In this document: in pieces, positions 1 through 7,766 of the stretch | How the letters are laid out: each line of letters starts with the position of its first letter | Numbering within the stretch: the stretch's first letter is position 1 | Origin: Prevotellaceae bacterium UBA6398 | GTDB taxonomy: Bacteria; Bacteroidota; Bacteroidia; Bacteroidales; Bacteroidaceae | Direction of reading: 5' to 3' | NCBI GenBank assembly: GCA_002437495.1 | Contig: DJQA01000008.1 | Location: 132,322 to 196,321 of the forward strand | DNA: 64,000 nt | Translations under genes and position numbers: made by a program | Notes under the pieces: model-generated | The model's input: the letters and a program-made list of their open reading frames with translations, nothing else | Databases searched by the model: none | What the model was told of the DNA's origin: nothing

Positions 1-585
1 AATGTTGCCGTCAACTACAATCAAAGGCTCCTGGTTTCCGTTGATACTGGTAACGCCACGCAGACGCATGGTAGTTCCCGAACCGAGGTTACCCGAATTC
101 ATAACGATGTCGAGACCTGCAATCTGTCCCTGCAAAGCCTGGTCGGCTGTTTCGAACGAAAGACCTTTCATCTCGTCCATGTTGAGTTCCTGTGTTGCTC
201 CGGAAATCTCCTTCTTTGGAATTGACAAACCGTTGGCTTTTACGCGCTGCCTACCTTTTACGGTTACGGTTTTGAGTTGTGTCTTGCTGCGGAGTTCTAT
301 ACGGAACACTTTGGTTGCGCCAATTACCTGGCTGTACTTTGCATAACCAATATAAGAAATCTCAAGGCGGTGCTTACGGTTCTTCACCGGCATGGAGAAG
401 TTACCGTTAACATCCGTCGTGGTATTCTCTACAATACGGTTGTTTTGGTCCACCTCGACCACATTCGCCATCATAACCGGTCCGTCGGCCTTATTCCAAA
501 CGTGTCCGGAAATTCGGTCCTGCGCCGCCACCGAAGTAAAGCATAGGCACAAGGCGAAAAGCAATAGATATTTTATTTTATTCAT
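1..585 (-). CDS. SusC/RagA-family TonB-linked outer membrane receptor, N-terminal part (cut by window edge)
   Basis: The first 195 residues are visible and the frame runs open off the window. A signal peptide (MNKIKYLLLFALCLCF, ending near VAAQD) is followed by a carboxypeptidase-regulatory-like beta domain (about residues 22-100, with TTDVNGNFSMPV and ISYIGYAKYS). A plug domain follows (about 125 onward: ADQALQGQIAGLDIVMNSG, TMRLRGVTSING, PLIVVDGN), which is the classic SusC plug signature. Such proteins import glycans or peptides across the outer membrane with TonB. The start lies 11 bases after the FAS1 lipoprotein stop, so the two genes are probably co-transcribed, with the FAS1 protein perhaps serving as a surface partner. 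Whether a SusD follows cannot be seen. Confidence 0.93.
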   Translation of the reverse strand, partial: MNKIKYLLLFALCLCFTSVAAQDRISGHVWNKADGPVMMANVVEVDQNNRIVENTTTDVNGNFSMPVKNRKHRLEISYIGYAKYSQVIGATKVFRIELRSKTQLKTVTVKGRQRVKANGLSIPKKEISGATQELNMDEMKGLSFETADQALQGQIAGLDIVMNSGNLGSGTTMRLRGVTSINGNQEPLIVVDGNI

Positions 586-596
586 GGTTGTTTATT

Positions 597-3500
597 TTAT
601 TTCCGAATACGATATTTGGCGATGAACTTTCTGGCAGCACCCGTGGTAGCCCAGTCGCTGTCGTAACGGCCGTTTTTAAGCTCCTTGAAGTTAAGCACAC
701 CGTCTATTTGGTGAACAACTGCATAAGAAGACGTTTCTATAGTGGTGGCATTCCTTGCCCTTGTATTGAAAGTGTAGTCGCGTGTCATGATGTTCCTCAA
801 AGTCTCGTCGCTTGTTACGTGGCGCTCCGGCCCTTCAACATCGTGACCATTTGCATCTGTGCTGTAAACCGAACGTACGTTCAGAGTTCCGTTGCCTGTG
901 GAAGAAACCTTTACAGAGCGGTAGCGGTTGGTCTCGTCGTTTATGCAGGCCGTTTCATACTTTGTAGCATCTATGGCGTTATGGTCGGCAAACACTGAAT
1001 TATCCTGGAAATGATACTTGAGGAAGTTCACAAGACAGGTAATCATTGCCTGGGCTTTGAACTTGTACTTGCGTGTGAGTTCGAGTATCCGCTCCTCGCT
1101 TTCCCCATCATCGGTTGCCTTCTGAACCTCATTCTCGCCGTTGGTTATTACCTCGGAAATCTGATCCCATGTGGGCAGTCCCTGCTCGATGGCTTCGAGC
1201 ACGGCCTCGTTTGAGGGAACATACACCGTGTATCTGAACGAATTGAAGAAACGCACATTGTCGGTAAGACCGTTTTGCGATGATGTGAACACTGTGTATT
1301 TCTCTATCTCTGTGTCCTTGTCCTCCTGTTTCTTTACACTGTCGGCAACACCGGCACGAGTAAGCAAGTCTGCATCAATCTGGCAAAGGTTGAAGAACTG
1401 GTAGAAAGGAGAAGTTTCGCCCTCGCCCTGAAGAACGCTGTAAACTGACTTCATCGTGGTCTGAATGGGGCGGTTTATGATATATGTCATACCGTTACCG
1501 TAGCCTGTGGTCTCTTCACGACGGTCGTATGTGCGTTCAACGGTAATCAAGGAGTCGTTATCAATCTGGAAACCACCCTGAACATTGAAGCCGGGCTTGG
1601 TCTGGTCGAAGTCGCTCGAGAGAGTTCCGTCCTGGCGGTTGGATATCTTCACGGCGCTGCCTCCTTTGGTTACATAATATTGGTTGAGCGAACCGAAGCC
1701 GGTCTTTGACTCGGCATCCGAGTGCACTATGATATGAGAGTCAAGAAGGTCCTTCAAACGGTTGTTTATTTGAGACGCTGCAATAGTACCGGGAATGGAG
1801 CCGCCGATTTCGTTGGTTGCTGGATCCCACTTGTAAGCACGTGCCTTAACAGGTGCTGTGGCATCTTGGCGGCGCGTACTGTAATAGAATGAAAGGATGC
1901 GCGGCTGTGTCCACTGGCATGTAACCTCATCATAATATGTAGAGAGAGCATCATCGGTTGGGATGAAGAAGCTGAAGCGCGAGCTCATTGCCAACAAGTA
2001 GTATGAGAAGAACGCGTTAAGCGGAGCGGCGTTCGGGTTTGTTATATAGGAGTCATCGGCCCCGATAGCCCAGTTGAATATCTTCATATCCTTGCCTACA
2101 AGCGCAGGAGCGGAAACCGCTGCGTATTTTGCAGGAGCGAATACCTGGTTCATTACATATACCGCACCATTGTTTGCAAGAAGCGTGGTGTCTATCGTAG
2201 CACGGAAGCCTTCAACGCCGCCCTCGATGTTACCGAACATGGGGTCTTTTGCATCGTTCATAATTGTAATGTACTTGCTTGGCACAGAGTTGATGAACGA
2301 AGACTTCATAAGGTTCTGCACAAACGGCTGGATGATACGTATAGGTATCTGGTCGGTATTGTACACAAGGTTCTCTTTGGTATTTTCCTTCTTTGCATAT
2401 GCCTCCATTAGGAACTCGCCGGCTCCACCGGGAAGGAAGTATTTTTCAAGCACCTCGTCCGAAGGCACAAACATTGCGCCCATGTCGGTGTATAGCTGCT
2501 GACCTTCGGGATAGTATTGATTCCACCCCGGGTCGTAGTCAAGAATAAGATTGCTGCTTACCTGAGCCCCATACGGATCTCTGTCAAGACGACCGCCCTG
2601 AGAGCGTGCTGAAAAATAGCGCTTCTCAAACACAGAGTCGCGAATGCCCGTAAGCTGTGTATGAGACGAAGTGAGCGTTGAGTTGTAGAAAGGCGCGGAG
2701 AAGCGGTCAAGCATATGGCTGAAGAGACTGGTTTTGCCGTTCGTGCGTATCATCTCTGCCATGTTTGACGGAGAAACCAGCACACGGTCCAACTTATCTA
2801 CATATCCGTTCAAACAAGTCTGGTCTTGTTCTACAACCTTGCTACCATATATATGTGCGTCTGTCGGTTCGCGAGTTGTACCTGCCAATGTCTCAAAGTC
2901 GGCATCGGTGATGTTGGTTTCACCCATCTGCCCCGCAATAAAGTGAGTCATCAGCGGAGTTGTTCCGTCAAGGGCGAGCCATATGCCGGCTTTCTCTTGC
3001 GTGCGGAAACGCTGCCAATAGTCAATTTCCGCAGCTTCAGAATCATCGCTGTTCTCGCAGAATTTCTCGGGTATGTCGCCTCCATCCCATGTGAAATAGG
3101 GTATTGAGTCGGTAACCGCAGCCGAAGTGGGCTGGCGCAAGCACTGGTTCTTGGAGATTGTGGACCCGGAGCTGATGTTGGTCATCATCTCAAGAAGATA
3201 AGCGTTGTCGAGCATGGAAGAACCCAACAGCAAACTCTTCATTGCGGTGGTCAGGTCCTCATACTTCTTTACGCCCCATTGGTTGTTTTGGTAAAACTTG
3301 GCAAAAGCATCGTCGTCTGCCACGAACAACGTTTTACTACCTGTACGTTCCAAGACTTCCTTGTAATCAAGATCTTGAATCAGACGCACGGTATTGGTAT
3401 AGTTCTTCTGTCCCACCAAATAGTCGTAGATGCTTGCTCCAAGCCAGCTTGGCTTTTTGTCAGGCAAATCGTAATCATCGGAACAGGAGTACGTCAATCC

Positions 3501-3602
3501 GCACATCGATAGCAGACAAACAGCCATGAGCCATTTTCCGCCTTCTTTGATCAAACGGTTTCTCATACACTTAATATTTACATTATTATTATTTGTTTTC
3601 AT
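597..3602 (-). CDS. Large fasciclin (FAS1) domain surface lipoprotein
   Basis: This 1001-residue exported lipoprotein has a hydrophobic signal ending in the lipobox LTYSC. FAS1-type segments can be read near residues 60-110 (RTGSKTLFVADDDAFAKF), in the middle (FFIPTDDALSTYYDEV) and near the C-terminal third (YTVYVPSNEAVLEAIEQG). Several diverged FAS1 units are therefore likely. FAS1 domains usually mediate adhesion or ligand binding; the ligand here is unknown. Two starts are possible: the one given puts the lipobox Cys at residue 40, while the Met at base 3566 puts it at residue 28, which is more typical. The gene leads directly into the SusC-like receptor and pairs with the second FAS1 lipoprotein upstream on the same strand. 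Confidence 0.85.
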   Translation of the reverse strand: MKTNNNNVNIKCMRNRLIKEGGKWLMAVCLLSMCGLTYSCSDDYDLPDKKPSWLGASIYDYLVGQKNYTNTVRLIQDLDYKEVLERTGSKTLFVADDDAFAKFYQNNQWGVKKYEDLTTAMKSLLLGSSMLDNAYLLEMMTNISSGSTISKNQCLRQPTSAAVTDSIPYFTWDGGDIPEKFCENSDDSEAAEIDYWQRFRTQEKAGIWLALDGTTPLMTHFIAGQMGETNITDADFETLAGTTREPTDAHIYGSKVVEQDQTCLNGYVDKLDRVLVSPSNMAEMIRTNGKTSLFSHMLDRFSAPFYNSTLTSSHTQLTGIRDSVFEKRYFSARSQGGRLDRDPYGAQVSSNLILDYDPGWNQYYPEGQQLYTDMGAMFVPSDEVLEKYFLPGGAGEFLMEAYAKKENTKENLVYNTDQIPIRIIQPFVQNLMKSSFINSVPSKYITIMNDAKDPMFGNIEGGVEGFRATIDTTLLANNGAVYVMNQVFAPAKYAAVSAPALVGKDMKIFNWAIGADDSYITNPNAAPLNAFFSYYLLAMSSRFSFFIPTDDALSTYYDEVTCQWTQPRILSFYYSTRRQDATAPVKARAYKWDPATNEIGGSIPGTIAASQINNRLKDLLDSHIIVHSDAESKTGFGSLNQYYVTKGGSAVKISNRQDGTLSSDFDQTKPGFNVQGGFQIDNDSLITVERTYDRREETTGYGNGMTYIINRPIQTTMKSVYSVLQGEGETSPFYQFFNLCQIDADLLTRAGVADSVKKQEDKDTEIEKYTVFTSSQNGLTDNVRFFNSFRYTVYVPSNEAVLEAIEQGLPTWDQISEVITNGENEVQKATDDGESEERILELTRKYKFKAQAMITCLVNFLKYHFQDNSVFADHNAIDATKYETACINDETNRYRSVKVSSTGNGTLNVRSVYSTDANGHDVEGPERHVTSDETLRNIMTRDYTFNTRARNATTIETSSYAVVHQIDGVLNFKELKNGRYDSDWATTGAARKFIAKYRIRK

Positions 3603-4589
3603 ACCTCATTCCCACGGTTTTTGTTCATGGATAAAGGGGTGCAGCTGCAACAGCCGAACCTCCGGTGTAATTTCAAGACACTTTTTCATGCTTCATAAAC
3701 GACAATTAAGGGCTTAATAGAAAGCCGGTTAATACGGTATTTTATTATCTAATCTTCTGTTCTGTATCTTTGTTTAGCTAAGCACGTTATCCTTGCAGAC
3801 GCAAGTTGCACCTCCAAAAGTACTGTTTTTTTTATTTTTAGCAAACTCTGATAGCAGTTTTTTCTGCTTTTTCACTTTCCCACCTTTCCGTTTTTACAGG
3901 AACCACAGGATTTCCACTCTAAAATTACTAAGTTTTTCACACGCGGCGGCATGTTGGGAGCATTTTTTATGATTTTTATTTGCACACCGTGATTTTTGCG
4001 GTTTTTGCGGCTTAGAATTTAACATTCCAAGGGCAACGTAACCGGGAAACGCACCCTTGTCGATGCCAAAATCCACCGCGAAAACAGATGCCCGAAATTC
4101 CACCCCGCACATCATTTCCGTATCCCATCCGCCGGCACATCCGTGCGCCCTCAATCCCACCGCACAAAGGGCAGCCCACACTCCGGTGCCATAAGTCGGC
4201 ACCGCCGGCATTTCTCCTGCCGCCCTTGCGTCCTCCGGGCTTCAAAAATTCCACCCAAACACCTTTTCACGGCGGACGCGTCTTTTAGATTTCGCTTTTT
4301 ACAAAATATACAAGATTTTACATTACAAGTTAACAGATACGTAACAATCAGTGAAAACTCCTTTTGGCACAAATTGTCGAATCATTAATTATAAAGACGG
4401 CAAAATTAAACATAGGTTTAATTTTGTGTTTCAAATTAACATATTATTTTCACACGAGCGTACACCGCCACCGAACATAATTTCACAGTATTTAAGCATA
4501 ATCACTCCACGGGCATATATGTTTTGCCGTGGCATTCGGACATTGGGGCCTTTGGCGCGACCATGCTCCTGCGCGAACTTGCAGAAAGC
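3603..4589. other. Intergenic stretch without a convincing gene
   Basis: No open frame here looks like a real gene. The segment is patchy: AT-rich near the FAS1 start (3720-3900), a GC-richer island at about 4020-4270, then AT-rich again. Small frames in the island (about 80-105 codons on minus) have no recognisable motif and overlap one another. The island may be a gene remnant, but nothing identifies it. A perfect hairpin at 4401-4426 and a repeat copy from about 4590 onward are listed separately. Confidence 0.5.
4401..4426. repeat. Perfect 11-bp inverted repeat carrying a -7-like box on each strand
   Basis: The arms CAAAATTAAAC and GTTTAATTTTG are exact reverse complements around the loop ATAG. 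Each arm contains TAATTTTG when read on one of the two strands (4419-4426 on plus, 4408-4401 on minus). This matches the Bacteroides -7 consensus TAnnTTTG. No good -33 partner is evident on either strand, so promoter activity is only a possibility. An operator for a dimeric regulator is the alternative. Confidence 0.45.
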
Positions 4590-4717
4590 TATCAGCCATC
4601 GAATTGCGCCGCCATTGGTGCAATAGTTTGCTTTGTTTGCACGGTGCGGTTCATGCGGCGGAGTAAAGGGCGTATGCCATACGCCCCTACAATTTCCGCA
4701 AAACCAATACCGCCAAA
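4590..4717 (+). repeat. REP-like left module of composite repeat, copy 1
   Basis: A degenerate first hairpin (around 4595-4625, containing AATTGCGCCGCC) is followed by TTCATGCGGCGG and then the intact hairpin GGGCGTATGCCATACGCCC at 4668-4686, which ends in CCTAC. The junction text AAAACCAATACCGCC leads straight into the 21-bp array. The same order of blocks recurs in copies 2, 5, 9 and 11. Confidence 0.75.
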
Positions 4718-4801
4718 ATTATATTTGACATCGGAAAAACTACATAGGACATAGGAAAAATTATATCAGACATAATTCAATTTACATCAGACCTTTTTTC
4801 T
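4718..4801 (+). repeat. 4 x 21-bp palindromic array 1 with terminal T-run
   Basis: Units start at 4718, 4739, 4760 and 4781, exactly 21 bp apart, each closing with an A-tract. Unit 2 core is TACATAGGACATA and unit 3 core is TATATCAGACATA, both in the opposite sense to several other copies. Unit 4 is TACATCAGACC followed by a T-run. The T-run faces plus, yet both neighbouring genes are on minus, so this copy cannot end their transcripts in the usual way. Downstream to 4917 only a repeat tail (aaaaacaaaaactta) and plain AT-rich sequence were seen. Confidence 0.85.
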
Positions 4802-4919
4802 CCACTTACAAACGTCTTAAAAACAAAAACTTACAAAATCGGGACAAATCCTGCCTAACTTCCGCAAACCATGGGATCAGCAAATCTGCCCCTTCATGCC
4901 CCACAAATCCGAAACACAC

Positions 4920-4957
4920 AAACCGCAGCCTTGGCCGTTATGCCTTAGCTGCGGTTT
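4920..4957 (-). terminator. Intrinsic terminator after the 5021-7075 FAS1 gene
   Basis: Exact 10-bp arms AAACCGCAGC and GCTGCGGTTT enclose an 18-bp loop. On minus the hairpin is followed by GTGTGTTT. It lies about 60 bp past the stop of the FAS1 gene. Confidence 0.75.
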
Positions 4958-5020
4958 GCTTTGCCTTATAAGGATTGGCGTTTGCGGCAAACTTCATCAT
5001 GCCTTTTTACGCCAACCGCT

Positions 5021-7075
5021 TCACCATTTATCCTCGGGTTTTGTACCGTTGTAAACGCTCTTGGGTACCCATTCTATGAAATCGGGACCGAAGTTTGCAG
5101 GACCGTTGAGCAGCGACTTCATACGCATATAATATGTAACTCCGGGGCGGCAGTTCGCAGTTGTTACTATATGGCGCAATTTAGCCCCGCCCGGACCATA
5201 GTTTCGCCCACCTTCCGTAACATTTGTCGAGTTGAAGCCGAAACTGTTCGGGCACTTCATGAAAGTATGGTTGCGCATATTCTTGTCGTTCTCGCGGTTC
5301 ACGTCGTTATCATCGGGATCGTCCTTTATCCAGCCTATTACCGCCTTGTCGGGTTCTATGCGCGCATCAATGGGAAGCCCCACCGCCGTGAGATTGTTTG
5401 GGTCTTCCCCAAAATAGAACTGCAACATTCCGCGACCGCTGTCGTTGCAATAGCCAAGGCGCAATTCATATATTCCTTCGTATGGCACAGGTGGAAGCTG
5501 CCACGTTATGTCGTAATATCCTTCAAGCACAAAGTCATCGGCCTCGTAGTTAAGCCAGTTGATGTTGTAGTTGTTTATGGATATGAGCAGCGTCTGGTCC
5601 GTGAATTTCACTTTGCGCAGATAGCCGGAGGGAATCATATTGTATATGTTTGTGGGCTGCTGGCGCAGGCCGTTCGTCATAAGCTCATGCTGCATTGTCT
5701 GCGTGTCCCAGCGCATACGCTCGTTAAGCACCTTGTACCTTACAACATCGTCATATACAAGCACGCCGTCAATCATGTGGTAGAAACCGTTTAGAGCCTG
5801 GTTGTCGCGTGTGCCGTTGCCCGACTGCACGAGGATTCCCTTTATGGGCACCTCCAGCTCGCGGTAGCTGTCATCGTCATACTCGCTGACATAGCGGTTA
5901 ATCCTTATCCCTTCTGTCTGCTCGCCGAGCGTGAACTTCAATATGCGGTGTTCCTTGCCCATAGTCTCGTAATACTCGAACTTGTCTATACCGAGTTGCT
6001 CCGGGCGGTTGTATGAATAACCCAACTGTCCTTTGGTGATGACAATATTATTATATGCCATGCTCACGTCAACTATATGGTATCCCACAAACTGGTTCAA
6101 GGCGTTGTCAATACTCGTCGGGTCGTCCGACGAAGCATCGGGATAGTATTCTTTCACCTTTTGGTTTATCACAGGCATAACCTCGTCCCAATTAACCACG
6201 TTGCCGCCCACAACCTCGAGCTTTATCCCCCATTCGGCCTCGAGCAAACTGTCGGGCTCAACAAATGCCGTATAACCCCAATTGTGATGTAGGGGTTCGT
6301 TGAGCCTTTCGCTGTACCATATATGTTTGTAGTTCTGCGGGTGATCTTGCAGCTCGTACTCGTCATCACGGTATTTTGCCATGCTGTCGCCCCACGAAGT
6401 AACCTCAAGCAGGTGTGAGAAGATTCGTGTATTGTCCTGCATTCCGAGAAGTCCGGGGAGCGTTGTCGATGCCGGCATTACCACATTGTCAACCACGTGC
6501 ACCTGCCCGTTCTCCACCTCGTTGTCCGAGCTTATTATTCGCGAGAAAGTATTGATGCGGGTTATCACCTTGCCGCTATCGTTTGGCTGAAAGTTTATAA
6601 CAATGTATCTGTCGGCCATGGTCTTAAGCTGCAGAACGCCCTCCTGGAAGTCGGTTGACTTGTAAGCCTCTACATCACCGTTGTCAATTATGCTGTTGAA
6701 CACTATAACCTGCGCCAGGGAGTCGCTAACCAAGTTTATGTCATAATTGCTTTGGTTTTCAACCGAGTCAACAAACTCTTGTATTGCATCGTTTGTAGGA
6801 ATGAAACACGTGTAGTTGCCACGGCTTTCGAGCATGTGGTCCATTGTGGAGCCGCGACCCATTCCGGAACGTGCCTTTTTGAGCAGAATTAGGTATTTGC
6901 TCAATTCGGGCTGCTCCTTGACGAAATCCGCGGCACTCTGCCCTGTGAAAACATAAAGATTCGACTCGTCAATTTTATCCGAACACGAACCGAGCGTTAT
7001 TCCGGCAACCAACAAAGACACCGCAAGCACAAAACGTGCTATCCCTTTTGCAACAATGCAGTCTGAAATTTTCAT
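5021..7075 (-). CDS. Fasciclin (FAS1) domain lipoprotein
   Basis: A 684-residue lipoprotein: signal peptide with lipobox LGSCS near residue 31, then a clear FAS1 domain at about residues 55-205 (NYTCFIPTNDAIQEFVD in the first conserved block, NGQVHVVDNVVMP in the H2-type block). A second, more diverged FAS1 region ends around FYHMIDGVLVYDD (residues ~430-440). The C-terminal ~200 residues are beta-rich, with no domain I can name. It is probably surface-exposed and adhesive or ligand-binding. It is on the same strand as the 1001-residue FAS1 protein and the SusC-like receptor but separated from them by 1.4 kb with its own terminator, so it is likely a separate transcript. Confidence 0.85.
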   Translation of the reverse strand: MKISDCIVAKGIARFVLAVSLLVAGITLGSCSDKIDESNLYVFTGQSAADFVKEQPELSKYLILLKKARSGMGRGSTMDHMLESRGNYTCFIPTNDAIQEFVDSVENQSNYDINLVSDSLAQVIVFNSIIDNGDVEAYKSTDFQEGVLQLKTMADRYIVINFQPNDSGKVITRINTFSRIISSDNEVENGQVHVVDNVVMPASTTLPGLLGMQDNTRIFSHLLEVTSWGDSMAKYRDDEYELQDHPQNYKHIWYSERLNEPLHHNWGYTAFVEPDSLLEAEWGIKLEVVGGNVVNWDEVMPVINQKVKEYYPDASSDDPTSIDNALNQFVGYHIVDVSMAYNNIVITKGQLGYSYNRPEQLGIDKFEYYETMGKEHRILKFTLGEQTEGIRINRYVSEYDDDSYRELEVPIKGILVQSGNGTRDNQALNGFYHMIDGVLVYDDVVRYKVLNERMRWDTQTMQHELMTNGLRQQPTNIYNMIPSGYLRKVKFTDQTLLISINNYNINWLNYEADDFVLEGYYDITWQLPPVPYEGIYELRLGYCNDSGRGMLQFYFGEDPNNLTAVGLPIDARIEPDKAVIGWIKDDPDDNDVNRENDKNMRNHTFMKCPNSFGFNSTNVTEGGRNYGPGGAKLRHIVTTANCRPGVTYYMRMKSLLNGPANFGPDFIEWVPKSVYNGTKPEDKW

Positions 7076-7234
7076 TTTTATTATTTTACATTTTACGCTT
7101 CGAATTTAGAAATTTTTCATCAAAGCGCAAAGGCAAATTTGAATTTTTCAATAAAGTAATTCTCCACCGGGGCTTATGCCGCACATTTTGCACGAAATCT
7201 GCCGTTCTGTATGCCGCGCCGTGCCGACGGATGC

Positions 7235-7479
7235 CAATGTACTTCAAGCGGCGGAGTAAAGGGCGTATGCCATACGCCACATAAATACACCGCTCATAAT
7301 CAACCAACAAATTGCGCCGCTGTAGGGGCGTATGGCATACGCCCTGAATTGAGCGGATTTGCGGCGTTTGGGCAGCAGTTTGCGACGCGGTTCAAGCGGC
7401 GGGGTAAAGGGCGTATGCCATACGCCCCTACAATTTCCGCAAAACCAATACCGCCCGTTCTTTCTCAAACACTCCCAAA
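7235..7479 (+). repeat. REP-like left module of composite repeat, copy 2 (three hairpins)
   Basis: Three copies of the hairpin are present. One at 7261-7278 is reverse-type (GGGCGTATGCCATACGCC). One at 7322-7344 is forward-type, reading GTAGGGGCGTATGGCATACG. One at 7409-7431 is reverse-type and ends in CCCCTAC. Between them are the conserved blocks CAACAAATTGCGCCGC and TTCAAGCGGCGGGGTAAA. The opposed second and third hairpins resemble a BIME. The 160 bp between 7076 and this module show nothing recognisable. Confidence 0.8.
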
Positions 7480-7562
7480 ATTATATCTGACATCGGAAAA
7501 ACTACATAGGACGTAGAAAAAATTATGTCTGATATAATTCAAATTACATCAGACCTTTTTTC
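7480..7562 (+). repeat. 4 x 21-bp palindromic array 2 with terminal T-run
   Basis: Units start at 7480, 7501, 7522 and 7543. Unit 2 core is TACATAGGACGTA, and unit 3 core TATGTCTGATATA is the reverse complement of the unit 3 core in array 1. In this orientation units 3 and 4 form GTCTGATATAATT / AATTACATCAGAC, followed by CTTTTTT, a good terminator-like hairpin on plus. Both flanking genes are on minus. The conserved tail CTGAAAAACAAA follows at about 7570-7585. Confidence 0.85.
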
Positions 7563-7712
7563 GGCCATTACAATCCGCTGAAAAACAAATCGTTATGTGT
7601 CTTTCTGTTTGTTTGTGCATTTTTCTGAAAATCAAAATCTTACGCAAGCCGGAGCGCTCGTGTATCAATCAAAAGCCTAACGGCAAAACTCCGTGTGCAT
7701 ACACAAAACAAA

Positions 7713-7743
7713 GCTGTCGCGAAGCGCGAAACTTCACGACAGC
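7713..7743 (-). terminator. Intrinsic terminator of the YfhO-family gene
   Basis: The arms GCTGTCGCGAAG and CTTCACGACAGC pair with one mismatch around CGCGAAA. On minus the hairpin is followed by TTTGTTTTG. It lies 24 bp past the stop of the YfhO-family gene. Confidence 0.75.
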
Positions 7744-7766
7744 CTTGCTCTGTATATATCAAATGC

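Noticed and set aside
3894..4254. Small minus-strand frames in the GC-rich island
   Set aside because: They have no recognisable motif, overlap each other and lack signs of translation. They are noted only as a possible remnant.
4718..4801. 21-bp arrays as CRISPR arrays
   Set aside because: Units are contiguous with no unique spacers of 25-40 bp, arrays have only three or four units, and no cas genes are present.
4590..4801. Repeat copies as insertion sequences or integron cassettes
   Set aside because: No transposase, integrase or long terminal inverted repeat is present, and no target duplication could be recognised by eye.
7211..7516. Open frames running through the REP modules
   Set aside because: Similar peptides recur at every repeat copy because the DNA is repeated. 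Hairpin arms and A-tracts explain the sequence and no start context is kept.
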